A stretch of DNA of 64,000 bases, from contig CACFMO010000001.1 of NCBI GenBank assembly GCA_902567495.1, forward strand, positions 62,001 to 126,000, in the 5' to 3' direction. Each line of letters starts with the position of its first letter. Position 1 is the first letter of the stretch. Positions 1 to 8,439 of the stretch are shown here, one piece after another. A program made the position numbers and the translations under genes. Below the pieces are notes generated by a model. It was not told where the DNA came from. It did no database searches and saw only the letters and a list, made by a program, of their open reading frames with translations. The stretch is from an uncultured Pelagibacteraceae bacterium. Its GTDB lineage: Bacteria; Pseudomonadota; Alphaproteobacteria; Pelagibacterales; Pelagibacteraceae.

Positions 1-2
1 TA

Positions 3-320
3 AATAAGAGGAATAAGAAAGCAAATACTCATACACTACGTTTCTGGGAAAAACATTTCAAACAAATTAAACCTAAATTACTTTCTGGAAACAGAAGGTA
101 CTATTCAGAAAAAGATATAAAATATATAAAATTAGTTTATGTTTTACTCAAATCTAAAGGATTTACAATTAATGGTGCAAAAAAAGTTTTGAATGATCCC
201 TCGATAAAACTTGACGATACTTTAATTTCTAGTGTAAATAAGGAAAATTTAAAATTTTCACTTAAAACAAGAGTTGTGAAAATAAAGAAAATTTTAGATA
301 AAATCAAAAAACAAAAATAA
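3..320 (+). CDS. MerR-family transcriptional regulator (5' end outside window)
   Basis: The frame is open from base 3 to the TAA at 318-320, and the start lies before the window, so it is absent from the ORF track. The visible part holds a MerR-type winged helix-turn-helix: TLRFWEKHF followed by GNRRYYSEKDI, the usual helix-wing-helix of the family, then a short lysine-rich tail with little room for an effector domain. Its stop overlaps the rpmG start by one base (TAATG), so the two are probably cotranscribed. The family assignment is seen in the sequence; the target genes are unknown. Confidence 0.85.
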   Translation, partial: NKRNKKANTHTLRFWEKHFKQIKPKLLSGNRRYYSEKDIKYIKLVYVLLKSKGFTINGAKKVLNDPSIKLDDTLISSVNKENLKFSLKTRVVKIKKILDKIKKQK

Positions 321-511
321 TGGCTAAAAAATCATCAGTTAAAGTAAGATTAGTTCCCGAAAAAAAAATAGATAGTTCATTTTATTACTATGTAAAGAAG
401 CCTACAAAAGGTGAAAAAGCTAAAGTTAAACTGAAGTTAAAAAAATATAATCCCGAAACCAGAAAACACGAATATTTTATAGAAAAAAAACTCCCACCGC
501 ATAGTAAATAA
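320..511 (+). CDS. rpmG: 50S ribosomal protein L33
   Basis: A 63-residue basic protein of normal L33 length. It has the family's core: a strand-rich start, FYYYVKKP in the middle and KKYNPETRKHEYFIEKKL near the end. It is the cysteine-free form, without the two CxxC zinc pairs found in some L33 paralogs. It is a structural protein of the large ribosomal subunit near the E site. It is coupled to the MerR gene by a one-base overlap and stops two bases from the convergent chorismate mutase gene. Confidence 0.95.
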   Translation: MAKKSSVKVRLVPEKKIDSSFYYYVKKPTKGEKAKVKLKLKKYNPETRKHEYFIEKKLPPHSK

Positions 512-513
512 TA

Positions 514-804
514 TTATTTTTTTTTAAATTTTCTATATTCAAAATCTATATATGCTTTTATCATATTAGACCAAATACTTTTCGTCAGCTTGATATCAAG
601 TTTTTTTTTAATAGATTTTTTCTCAATATTTTTTAGGATTACGCTTATCCTTTTTTTGTCTACAATTTGTTTTTTACTCGTCTTATTTTGTAATACTTGA
701 TGCACAAGATTAGTTCGAATTTTTATAATATTAAGCATCTTGCTATCTAAAATATCTAATTTTTTTCTTATTTTTAATATTTTTTTATTTTTATTCAGCG
801 ACAT
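514..804 (-). CDS. Chorismate mutase, AroQ type
   Basis: A 96-residue all-helical protein that would convert chorismate to prephenate for phenylalanine and tyrosine synthesis. The N-terminal helix (KIRKKLDILDSKMLNIIKIR) has the AroQ pattern of an arginine followed by an I/LD pair and a second arginine. The later VDKKRISVILKNI matches the family's 'D-x-x-R' segment, and the C-terminal helix has the usual IWSNMIKAYIDFE pattern. There is no fused prephenate dehydratase or DAHP synthase. The ATG start lies 42 bases from the divergent ctaA start. Very lysine-rich. The family is fairly sure, the catalytic competence inferred. Confidence 0.75.
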   Translation of the reverse strand: MSLNKNKKILKIRKKLDILDSKMLNIIKIRTNLVHQVLQNKTSKKQIVDKKRISVILKNIEKKSIKKKLDIKLTKSIWSNMIKAYIDFEYRKFKKK

Positions 805-846
805 AAATGCAATTAATTAAATGTACAATTATTATATAACACAACT

Positions 847-1878
847 ATGGAAATAATATTAAGAAAAGAATATTCAAAATTTATTAAATATTGGTTAATC
901 AGCCTGTTATTTTTTATATCAATAATCGTGGTAGTCGGGGGTTTAACAAGGTTAACCGACTCGGGCTTGTCAATAACAACATGGGATGTTGTCAAAGGTA
1001 TTCTGCCACCTCTTAATAACAACCAGTGGAATGAGGTGTTTGATCTTTATAAAGAGATCCCCCAGTTTTACCTTCTTAATCAAAGCATGACACTGAACGA
1101 ATTTAAAATTATCTACTTTTGGGAATATATTCATAGAATTTTAGGAAGAATTTTAGGATTACTTTTTCTTATACCGTTCATTTATATATATTTTAAAAAA
1201 ATCTTAAATCAAAATTATAATATAAATTTTTTTGTACTTTTTTTACTAATATTAGTTCAGGGAACTGTAGGTTGGTACATGGTAAAAAGTGGACTTATAG
1301 AAAATACTACTGTAAGTCATTATAGATTAGCTATACACTTGAATTTAGCTTTCATACTATTTTCAGCAATTTTTTGGTATTTTTTAAATATAAAAAACAA
1401 AAAAAATAAAATCTTCTTCAGTATAAAAAATGAAAATATTTTTCCAAAAATTTTTATGCTTTTGATATTTATACAAATTACTTTTGGAGCTTTTACTTCA
1501 GGTCTAGATGCAGGAAAAATTTATCAATCTTGGCCTTTAATGAACAATTATTTTTTTCCTGACGATTTAACTTATAAAGATATAATTTTTCCGCAAGTTT
1601 TTAGCGAACCATCATTCGTCCAATTCATTCATAGGAAACTGGCTTATATAATTTTTATATATGTTGTTATTATGAGTTTTTTTATTTTTTATAAAAAACA
1701 GAAAGAAATGTATCTACCAACATTTTATTTGTTGACAATGATTTTTGTACAAATAATTCTTGGAATTCTCACTCTTTTGAGTGGAGCATATATTTGGATA
1801 GCTTCTTTACATCAGATTTCTACAATCCTTCTGCTTCTTTCATCAATTTATTTTTATTATAATACATTAAAAATATAG
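847..1878 (+). CDS. ctaA: Heme A synthase (Cox15/CtaA)
   Basis: An inner-membrane enzyme that oxidises the C8 methyl of heme O to a formyl group, giving heme A for cytochrome aa3 oxidase. The 343 residues hold about eight hydrophobic segments. Family landmarks are GGLTRLTDSGLSI near residue 31, the EYIHRILGR heme-ligand histidine near residue 95, and later histidines in VSHYRLAIHL, FIHRKLAY and SLHQIS. The length suits the alphaproteobacterial Cox15 type. It is divergent from the chorismate mutase gene and followed by the rplM promoter. Confidence 0.93.
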   Translation: MEIILRKEYSKFIKYWLISLLFFISIIVVVGGLTRLTDSGLSITTWDVVKGILPPLNNNQWNEVFDLYKEIPQFYLLNQSMTLNEFKIIYFWEYIHRILGRILGLLFLIPFIYIYFKKILNQNYNINFFVLFLLILVQGTVGWYMVKSGLIENTTVSHYRLAIHLNLAFILFSAIFWYFLNIKNKKNKIFFSIKNENIFPKIFMLLIFIQITFGAFTSGLDAGKIYQSWPLMNNYFFPDDLTYKDIIFPQVFSEPSFVQFIHRKLAYIIFIYVVIMSFFIFYKKQKEMYLPTFYLLTMIFVQIILGILTLLSGAYIWIASLHQISTILLLLSSIYFYYNTLKI

Positions 1879-1884
1879 TTTTTA

Positions 1885-1913
1885 TTGACATAGTAATTAA
1901 TAACTTGTAATTA
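1885..1913 (+). promoter_or_regulatory. Predicted sigma-70 promoter of rplM-rpsI
   Basis: A consensus -35 TTGACA at 1885-1890 is separated by 17 bases from a -10-like TAATTA at 1908-1913. It sits in the 48-base gap between ctaA and rplM, giving a leader of only a few bases. The -35 match and spacing are seen; function is inferred. Confidence 0.55.
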
Positions 1914-1926
1914 TCGCCAAGTTAAA

Positions 1927-2388
1927 ATGACACCGTTTATTAAAAAAAAAGATATTAAAAATAATTGGTATTTAGTAAATGCCAAAGATCTTGTAGTGGG
2001 AAGATTAGCTGCATATATTTCAATAGTTCTTAGAGGAAAAAACAAACCCCAATATAATCCTAATCAAGATAATGGAGATTTTGTTATAGTCACAAATATA
2101 GAAAAATTGAAATTTACAGGCAAAAAATTTGACAATAAAAAATACTATAAACATACAGGTTATCCAGGAGGTATAAAAAGTATCAATCCAAAAAATTTAG
2201 CAGAAAAAAATAAATCTCAAGACATTCTAAAATTTGCAGTAAAAAGAATGTTACCAGGTGGCCCTTTGGCAAAAAAACAATTAAGCAAACTTAAAATATA
2301 TTATGGTGACAAACATCCCCATGAAACTCAAAATCCTGTTGAAGTTAATTTTTCTGAAATTAACAAAAAAAATTATATTAAAGCCTAA
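1927..2388 (+). CDS. rplM: 50S ribosomal protein L13
   Basis: At 153 residues this is a normal L13, an early-assembly protein of the large subunit. Recognisable parts are the N-terminal [19 protein letters not shown], the [18 protein letters not shown] strand region, [10 protein letters not shown] and the [18 protein letters not shown] segment. It overlaps rpsI by one base (TAATG), the conserved rplM-rpsI arrangement of bacteria, so the two proteins are made from one message under the promoter just upstream. Confidence 0.98.
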   Translation: MTPFIKKKDIKNNWYLVNAKDLVVGRLAAYISIVLRGKNKPQYNPNQDNGDFVIVTNIEKLKFTGKKFDNKKYYKHTGYPGGIKSINPKNLAEKNKSQDILKFAVKRMLPGGPLAKKQLSKLKIYYGDKHPHETQNPVEVNFSEINKKNYIKA

Positions 2389-2825
2389 TGGAAACCACAC
2401 AAATCGAAAAGAATGTTAGCAAAATAAAACTAGACTTCAAAGATAGTAATTATGCTACAGGAAGAAGAAAAGAATCTGTAGCAAGAGTATGGATTAAGAA
2501 AGGAACAGGGAAAATTTTTGTAAACGGGAAAACTATGATTGATTACTTTAAAAGACCAGTACATCAGCTAATTGTGGTTATGCCTTTACAAGAAACAAAT
2601 GTAATAAATAAATTTGATGTTAAATGTAATGTAAAAGGTGGTGGGTTATCAGGCCAAGCTGGTGCAATAATCCATGGAATTTCAAGAGCATTAGTAAAAA
2701 CAGATCCTACGTTTAAAAAAATATTAAAGAAAAATAAATTTACAACTAGAGATTCGAGAAAAGTTGAAAGAAAAAAATACGGACATAAAAAAGCACGTAG
2801 AAGTTTTCAATTTTCTAAGAGATAA
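2388..2825 (+). CDS. rpsI: 30S ribosomal protein S9
   Basis: A 145-residue S9. The core begins at [19 protein letters not shown] and ends in the classic basic tail [17 protein letters not shown], whose terminal arginine reaches the P-site tRNA in known ribosomes. The first 20 or so residues form a lysine-containing extension common in alphaproteobacterial S9. It is translationally coupled to rplM. No hairpin terminator is evident in the 42 bases before argC, so some read-through is possible. Confidence 0.98.
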   Translation: METTQIEKNVSKIKLDFKDSNYATGRRKESVARVWIKKGTGKIFVNGKTMIDYFKRPVHQLIVVMPLQETNVINKFDVKCNVKGGGLSGQAGAIIHGISRALVKTDPTFKKILKKNKFTTRDSRKVERKKYGHKKARRSFQFSKR

Positions 2826-2867
2826 ATCATTCATTACTATTAAAATTAAAAGTGATATAAACAATTT

Positions 2868-3896
2868 ATGTCAGTAAAGAAATTAAATATCGTTGTAGCT
2901 GGAGCTACAGGTTTTGTTGGACTCGATTTGATCAAGTTTTTATCAAATCATCCGAAAGTTAAAATAAAGTATTTATGTGCCCAAAAGAATATTGGGAAGA
3001 AAATTCAGTACTTTGACAAAAGAATTACAAAAAATTTACCTAAGATATCAAAACTTAAAACCGTAGATTGGGCAACTATTGATATTTTGTTTACAGCTTT
3101 ACCTAATGGGGAAAGCCAAATAATTTCAAAAACTTTAGTGAATAAAAAATTAAAAATAATTGACTTATCAGCCGATTTTAGATTATCCGATGATTCAGTA
3201 TATAAAAAGTTTTATGGAAGAGAACATGCCGCAAAGAAATTAATTAATAATTCTGTCTATGCTTTATCCGAATTTACAAAAAAAAAATTAAAAAAATTTA
3301 AAATAATTGCTTGCCCAGGTTGTTATCCTACGTCAATTCAATTACCTTTAATTCCGTTATTAAAGAAAAATTTAATTAATAATAGGAATATTATAATAGA
3401 TTCTAAATCTGGATATTCTGGTGCTGGCAAAAATTTAAAAAAGAAATTCAAACATAAAAATATTTTTTCATCAATTCATGCATATGGTACCTATAAACAT
3501 AGACATATTAGTGAGTTGGATCAAGAGTTGAATAAGGCTTCTACTAAAAAGATAAATTATGTTTTTATTCCCCATTTAATTCCAACGTTTAGAGGAATGT
3601 TATCATCTATTTACTTAGAACTAAAACCTGGTGTCACTGTTAAAAGAATATTAAACGAACTTAAAAACTTTCATAAAAATAATTATTTTGTAAAAATTTA
3701 TCCACTTAATAAAAATATTGGTACAGAGAACGTCTTAAATACAAATTTTTGTGAGATTTCTGTTTGTGAATTAAAAGAAAAAAAGAAAATTCTTATTTTA
3801 TCAGCTATTGATAATTTGGTTAAAGGAGCTGCAGGTCAAGCAATTCAAAATATGAATATAATGAATAATTTAAAAGAAAACTTAGGTATTAAATGA
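2868..3896 (+). CDS. argC: N-acetyl-gamma-glutamyl-phosphate reductase
   Basis: Cytoplasmic NADPH-dependent step three of arginine synthesis, reducing N-acetylglutamyl phosphate to the semialdehyde. The 342-residue protein has an N-terminal nucleotide-binding loop (VVAGATGFVG), the catalytic cysteine in ACPGCYPTSIQLPL and a conserved KSGYSGAGK loop. The C-terminal NLVKGAAGQAIQNMN closes the dimer interface, as in other ArgC proteins. Its stop overlaps the next start by four bases (ATGA), so the lipoprotein gene is translated with it. Confidence 0.96.
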   Translation: MSVKKLNIVVAGATGFVGLDLIKFLSNHPKVKIKYLCAQKNIGKKIQYFDKRITKNLPKISKLKTVDWATIDILFTALPNGESQIISKTLVNKKLKIIDLSADFRLSDDSVYKKFYGREHAAKKLINNSVYALSEFTKKKLKKFKIIACPGCYPTSIQLPLIPLLKKNLINNRNIIIDSKSGYSGAGKNLKKKFKHKNIFSSIHAYGTYKHRHISELDQELNKASTKKINYVFIPHLIPTFRGMLSSIYLELKPGVTVKRILNELKNFHKNNYFVKIYPLNKNIGTENVLNTNFCEISVCELKEKKKILILSAIDNLVKGAAGQAIQNMNIMNNLKENLGIK

Positions 3897-4369
3897 AAAT
3901 TTTACTCATTTTTTTTTTTATTTTAGCGAGTTGTTCAACTTTTAGCAGCTCTCAAGTCAAAAAAGTTTATATATGTGGTGATCATGAGTGCAAAAATAAA
4001 AAAGAGATTAATGAGTATTTTGAAAACAATATATCAATAGAGATTTATACTCTCTCAAGGTCATCAAAAAAAGATAAAGATTTTGATTTAGTGGAGTTAA
4101 ACATATCAAATGAAGATAAAAAAAAATTAGTCTCTGTTGATGTACAAGAGAAACAAATTAGGGATAAAATTAAAAAAAGAAATAAAATATCAAAATTAAA
4201 TATAAAAAAAGGTGAAAATATTATAGTAAATAGACAGAGAAAAAACAGACCTAAAGTTACATTAGTGAGAATTTGTAAAAATTTACAAGAATGTGATATA
4301 GATAATGTTGCAAAAATAATTTTCAAAAAAGGTAATGAAAAAAAATTTCCAGATTTATCAGTCAAATGA
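3893..4369 (+). CDS. Uncharacterised lipoprotein between argC and hom
   Basis: I do not recognise this 158-residue protein. It opens with a short signal peptide ending in a lipobox (FILASC), so cysteine 14 should be lipidated. The mature part is strongly basic, rich in lysine, asparagine and serine, and has two short cysteine pairs (CGDHEC near 28 and CKNLQEC near 133) that could form periplasmic disulfides. The C-terminal half ends VAKIIFKKGNEKKFPDLS. It overlaps both neighbours by four bases (ATGA at each end), tying translation of an envelope protein to amino-acid biosynthesis genes. No function is proposed. Confidence 0.8.
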   Translation: MKILLIFFFILASCSTFSSSQVKKVYICGDHECKNKKEINEYFENNISIEIYTLSRSSKKDKDFDLVELNISNEDKKKLVSVDVQEKQIRDKIKKRNKISKLNIKKGENIIVNRQRKNRPKVTLVRICKNLQECDIDNVAKIIFKKGNEKKFPDLSVK

Positions 4370-5664
4370 CAAAAAAAAAATTTTTTAATCTAGCAATTGT
4401 AGGTTTAGGAAATATTGGTTTAAATCTTTATAAGCATCTTATAAAAAATAAAAAGTCAATAGTAGAAAAAAATAATGTTCACTTCGATATTAAATATGTT
4501 TCTGCAAAAAATAAAAAAAAAAATCGAGGCATATCCATACCTAGAAAAAAATGGTTACAAAGTTATTTAGACGTACCAAAATTAAATGATGTTGATATAG
4601 TAATCGAACTTATAGGTGGAGCTGAAGGACCAGCAAAGAAGCTTGTTTTTGAATCAATAAGAAAAAAAAAACATGTAGTTACTGCTAATAAATCTCTAAT
4701 ATCAAAATACGGTGATCAACTTGCATTGCTTGCAGAGAAAAATAAAGTAAATATTGAATTTGAGGCAGCTGTTGCCGGAGGTATTCCTATAATAAGGACT
4801 CTGAAAGAGGGTTTGGTTGCTAATAAAACTAAAAAAATTTATGGAATTCTAAATGGTACCTCAAATTTTATTTTAACAAATATGGATAAAATGAATGTTT
4901 CTTTTAGTAAAGTTTTAAATAAAGCAAAAAAATTAGGTTATGCTGAAAGTAATCCAAAATCAGATTTAAATGGTGACGATGTGCGGTCTAAAGTCCAAAT
5001 ATTATCATCACTAGCTTTTAATTGCTTTATTAATAAAAAAAATATTAATCAAGAGGGTATAAATTTCATTGATGAGATTGATATCAAAAATGCAAACAAA
5101 TTAGGTTATAAAATAAAACATATTGGTCTAAGTGAAATATCAGAGGGAAAACTTATTCAAAGAGTAAATCCATGTTTGATAAAAAAGGACTCTCGACTTA
5201 GTAATGTGAATGGGGTTTTGAATGCTGTTATCGTGGAGGGTGAACCTATCGGTAAATCTATTTTACAAGGCGAGGGTGCCGGAGCTGGCCCAACCACTTC
5301 AGCTTTAGTTTCAGATATATGCTCTATACTTAGAGGCAATTTAAAGTATCCTTTTTCTGTTTCACACAAAAAGAGAAAAAAAATCAACTCCATTGATATA
5401 TCAAATCAATGGTTTTCTAATTATATTAGACTCGATGTTCTTGATAAAAAAGGCGTTCTATCTTCAATAACAAAAATTATGTCAAAAAATAAAATTTCAG
5501 TCAAAAGGTTAATACAAGATCCTTTAAAGAGAAAAAAATATGCATCTATAATAATAATTTCTCATAAAGCAAAAAATAAAAATATTGAAAAATGTATTGA
5601 TGAATTACATAAAAAAAATTTTGTGATAAACCGTCCAAAATTTTTAAGAATTGAAGAGATTTAA
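4366..5664 (+). CDS. hom: Homoserine dehydrogenase
   Basis: NAD(P)H-dependent reduction of aspartate semialdehyde to homoserine, on the way to threonine and methionine. At 432 residues it is the monofunctional form. An N-terminal Rossmann loop (AIVGLGNIGLNLY) is followed by VVTANKSLIS, the GILNGTSNFIL signature and KSDLNGDDVRSK, which carries catalytic residues. The region after about residue 350 (RLDVLDKKGVLSSITKIMSKNKISVK) is an ACT domain, which usually senses the end-product threonine. It lies in the argC-lipoprotein-hom-glpX-recJ run, two bases from glpX. Confidence 0.96.
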   Translation: MTKKKFFNLAIVGLGNIGLNLYKHLIKNKKSIVEKNNVHFDIKYVSAKNKKKNRGISIPRKKWLQSYLDVPKLNDVDIVIELIGGAEGPAKKLVFESIRKKKHVVTANKSLISKYGDQLALLAEKNKVNIEFEAAVAGGIPIIRTLKEGLVANKTKKIYGILNGTSNFILTNMDKMNVSFSKVLNKAKKLGYAESNPKSDLNGDDVRSKVQILSSLAFNCFINKKNINQEGINFIDEIDIKNANKLGYKIKHIGLSEISEGKLIQRVNPCLIKKDSRLSNVNGVLNAVIVEGEPIGKSILQGEGAGAGPTTSALVSDICSILRGNLKYPFSVSHKKRKKINSIDISNQWFSNYIRLDVLDKKGVLSSITKIMSKNKISVKRLIQDPLKRKKYASIIIISHKAKNKNIEKCIDELHKKNFVINRPKFLRIEEI

Positions 5665-5666
5665 AG

Positions 5667-6608
5667 TTGATTAGTCCAAAATTATTAAATAATTTTATAA
5701 AGGTTTGTGAAAGAGCTGCTTTTGGTGCTTCAAAATTCAAAGGAAAAAACGATAAAATAGCTGCTGATCAAGCCGCAGTTGATGAGATGCGTTCAGAATT
5801 AAATAAAATTAGTATTCAAGGGAAAGTAGTTATAGGTGAGGGCGAAATGGATGAAGCGCCAATGCTTTATATCGGTGAAAAAGTTGGCACAGGAATCGGA
5901 GAAAATCTTGATATAGCTGTAGATCCGCTAGAGGGAACAAATTTTGTTGCAAAGAATTTACCAAACGCAATCTCTGTTATGGCAATAGCTGAAAAAAATT
6001 GTCTTTTGTCCGCTCCAGATACTTATATGGAAAAAATTGCAATAGGCAGTGGTTTTCCTAAAAATCTTATTGATTTAGATTTTTCTGTTGAAAAAAATAT
6101 AAAATTATTAGCTGATGCTAAAAATATCAATTCAAATAAATTGACTGCTTGTGTTTTAAAAAGAGATAGACACAAAAAAATTGTATCTTCTCTTAACTCA
6201 CTTGATGTAAAAATCAAATTTATAGAAGACGGTGATGTAACAGGTGTTATATCTGTAGTTGATCCAACAGCTTCTATTGATATTTATTTGGGAACTGGAG
6301 GTGGACCCGAAGGAGTTCTAGCCGCTGCCGCATTACATTGTCTTGGAGGTCAAATGCAGACTAGATTAGTTTTAGAAACCAAGGATGAAATTAAAAGAGC
6401 CAAGTCATTAGGAATTTCTGATTTTAAAAAAAAATATAGTATTATGGATATGGTAAAAGGGGACGTAATTTTTTGTGCCACTGGTATCACTGATGGCGAT
6501 ATGCTGAAAGGAATTAATGACAAAGGTGCTTATTTTGAAGCTAATTCATTTGTACTTCATAAAAGTCAAAATATCTCAAAAAAGGTCAAAAATATTATTA
6601 AGAAATGA
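5667..6608 (+). CDS. glpX: Fructose-1,6-bisphosphatase, class II (GlpX)
   Basis: Hydrolyses fructose 1,6-bisphosphate in gluconeogenesis. The 313-residue protein shows the GlpX metal and phosphate motifs: GEGEMDEAPMLYIGE near 52, DPLEGTNFVAKN near 84, EDGDVTGVI and GTGGGPEGVLAAAAL. The start is a TTG two bases after the hom stop; no ATG lies near enough to keep the N-terminal helix that precedes the KNDKIAADQAAVDEMR segment. It overlaps recJ by four bases. Class II is the usual fructose bisphosphatase of marine alphaproteobacteria. Confidence 0.94.
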   Translation: MISPKLLNNFIKVCERAAFGASKFKGKNDKIAADQAAVDEMRSELNKISIQGKVVIGEGEMDEAPMLYIGEKVGTGIGENLDIAVDPLEGTNFVAKNLPNAISVMAIAEKNCLLSAPDTYMEKIAIGSGFPKNLIDLDFSVEKNIKLLADAKNINSNKLTACVLKRDRHKKIVSSLNSLDVKIKFIEDGDVTGVISVVDPTASIDIYLGTGGGPEGVLAAAALHCLGGQMQTRLVLETKDEIKRAKSLGISDFKKKYSIMDMVKGDVIFCATGITDGDMLKGINDKGAYFEANSFVLHKSQNISKKVKNIIKK

Positions 6609-8386
6609 AATTAAGTTCTGTTTCCGGAAAAAACTGGATAATAAAAAAATACAACCATCAAATTGTTAGTCATTTAAAAGAAAATTTTAATTTAAGTGAA
6701 ATTATTTCAAGATTATTATCTATAAGAAATATTAAAATTGAAGAAGTAAATTTATTTTTAAATCCAAGATTAAAAAGTCTCTTACCTAATCCTTTCATTT
6801 TAAAAGATATGGACAAAAGTGTAAACAGAACAATTAATGCAATTAGATCTAAAGAAAAAATTGGAATATTTGGAGATTACGATGTTGATGGAGCAACCTC
6901 TACTGCTTTATTAGGAAATTACTTTAACAAATTAGGTCAACTTTCATCAATTTATATACCTGATAGAAAAAAAGAAGGGTATGGGCCAAATCCCCAGGGT
7001 TTTAACAAACTAATTTCTGAAGGATCTAATTTAATTTTTACAGTTGATTGTGGCACAATGTCTTTTGATACAATCAATTCGTTAAAAAATAAAATTGATA
7101 TTATTGTTCTTGATCATCATCAATCTGAAATTAAACTTCCAAAAGCTTTTTCAGTAGTAAACCCAAATAGATTTGATGATAACTCAAAATTAAATTACCT
7201 TTGCGCTGCAGGAGTTTGTTTTATGTTCCTTATTGCTTTAAATAAAAAATTAAGAGATTTAAAATGGTTTGAAGAAAATCAAATTAAAGAACCAAATCTT
7301 CTAGATTTTTTAGATCTAGTTTCTCTTGGTACTGTTTGCGACGTTGTTCCTCTCGTTGGTTTAAATAGGGCAATTGTAAGTCAAGGTTTAAAAATAATTA
7401 ACAAAATTTCTAATCCAGGTTTGAAAATTTTAAAGAATATTTGTGGTATTGAATCAAATTTAAACACTTATCACTTAGGATATGTTTTGGGACCTAGAAT
7501 TAATGCAGGAGGTAGAGTAGGGAAGTGTTCTCATGGAGCCAATCTACTATTGAGCAAAGATCCTAAGGAGGTTTTTACAATAGCATCAGAACTTGAAAAT
7601 TTTAACAACGAGAGAAAGAATCTAGAAAAAGATATGCTTAATAAAATTGAAAAAAAAATAGTAGTTGATCCGAGTGTACCTGTTATGGTTTTGTCTGGAC
7701 ATAACTGGCACGGAGGAATAATCGGAATAATTGCCTCTAGATTAAAAGATAAATTTAATAAACCAACAATAATAATATCTATCTCAAATGGGGTTGGTAA
7801 AGCCTCTGCAAGATCAGTTTATGGTTTTGATATTGGAACATTTATAATTAATGCGGTTCAAAAAAAAATCTTAATTAGAGGTGGTGGTCACAAAATGGCG
7901 GCAGGGTTTAGTATTAAAGAGGAGAAAATAGAAGAATTTAAAGATTTTATAAATAAATCTTTTCTAAAAATTCAAAAAGGTATGAAAAAAAATAACGAAA
8001 TATTTTATGACTCCATTATATCTCCATCGGCAATAAACGAAAACTTTTATGATGAAATAAATTCATTATCACCGTTTGGATCTGGTAATCCCGAACCAAA
8101 GTTTGTAATTGAAAATTTAGAAATAATAAAATCCTCAATTGTAGGTGAAAAGCACATTAAATCTTTGTTAGCAGGAGATGACGGCTCGACCGTTAAAAGT
8201 GTCACATTTAACGCAGTTAATACAAATTTAGAAAGTTATTTACTAGCCAATAATCGAAAGAAAATTAATATTTTTGGTAAATTAAGTCTTAATGAATGGA
8301 AAGGAAAAAAAAATGTAGAGTTTATTATCGATGATATTTCTGTTAATAAGACAATTAAAAATTTGGTCCCATCGTCTAACGGTTAG
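6605..8386 (+). CDS. recJ: Single-stranded-DNA exonuclease RecJ
   Basis: A 5'-to-3' single-strand DNA exonuclease used in recombination and mismatch repair. The 593 residues carry the DHH-family motifs in order: IFGDYDVDGATSTALL (about 92-107), FTVDCG, VLDHHQSE (about 172), and in the DHHA1 part GGHKMAAGF. An OB-like C-terminal domain follows. The last codons (VPSSNG and the TAG stop) are read from the first 22 bases of tRNA-Glu, so the gene end and the tRNA share sequence. Start overlaps glpX by four bases. Confidence 0.95.
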   Translation: MKLSSVSGKNWIIKKYNHQIVSHLKENFNLSEIISRLLSIRNIKIEEVNLFLNPRLKSLLPNPFILKDMDKSVNRTINAIRSKEKIGIFGDYDVDGATSTALLGNYFNKLGQLSSIYIPDRKKEGYGPNPQGFNKLISEGSNLIFTVDCGTMSFDTINSLKNKIDIIVLDHHQSEIKLPKAFSVVNPNRFDDNSKLNYLCAAGVCFMFLIALNKKLRDLKWFEENQIKEPNLLDFLDLVSLGTVCDVVPLVGLNRAIVSQGLKIINKISNPGLKILKNICGIESNLNTYHLGYVLGPRINAGGRVGKCSHGANLLLSKDPKEVFTIASELENFNNERKNLEKDMLNKIEKKIVVDPSVPVMVLSGHNWHGGIIGIIASRLKDKFNKPTIIISISNGVGKASARSVYGFDIGTFIINAVQKKILIRGGGHKMAAGFSIKEEKIEEFKDFINKSFLKIQKGMKKNNEIFYDSIISPSAINENFYDEINSLSPFGSGNPEPKFVIENLEIIKSSIVGEKHIKSLLAGDDGSTVKSVTFNAVNTNLESYLLANNRKKINIFGKLSLNEWKGKKNVEFIIDDISVNKTIKNLVPSSNG

Positions 8387-8439
8387 GACAGATGGTTTTC
8401 AATCATCTAATCGGGGTTCGATTCCCCGTGGGACCGCCA
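8365..8439 (+). tRNA. tRNA-Glu (anticodon TTC)
   Basis: A full cloverleaf can be drawn: acceptor GGTCCCA pairs with TGGGACC, the anticodon loop reads TTTTCAA giving TTC, the T loop is TTCGATT, the discriminator is G and CCA is encoded. The first 22 bases are also the 3' end of recJ, and bases 8403-8439 are antisense to the end of the O-antigen ligase-like gene. Only 16 bases of the tRNA belong to neither protein gene. Confidence 0.96.

Noticed and set aside
320-511. Zinc-free L33 as a sign of zinc adaptation
   Set aside because: Cysteine-free L33 is widespread in proteobacteria and needs no special explanation.
813-1022. 69-residue reverse ORF over the start of ctaA
   Set aside because: Antisense to a well-supported gene with no family features.
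4045-4365. 106-residue reverse ORF opposite the unknown lipoprotein
   Set aside because: Low-complexity Phe/Ser/Leu composition is what the antisense of Lys/Asn-rich coding gives; the forward frame has a lipobox and coupled ends.
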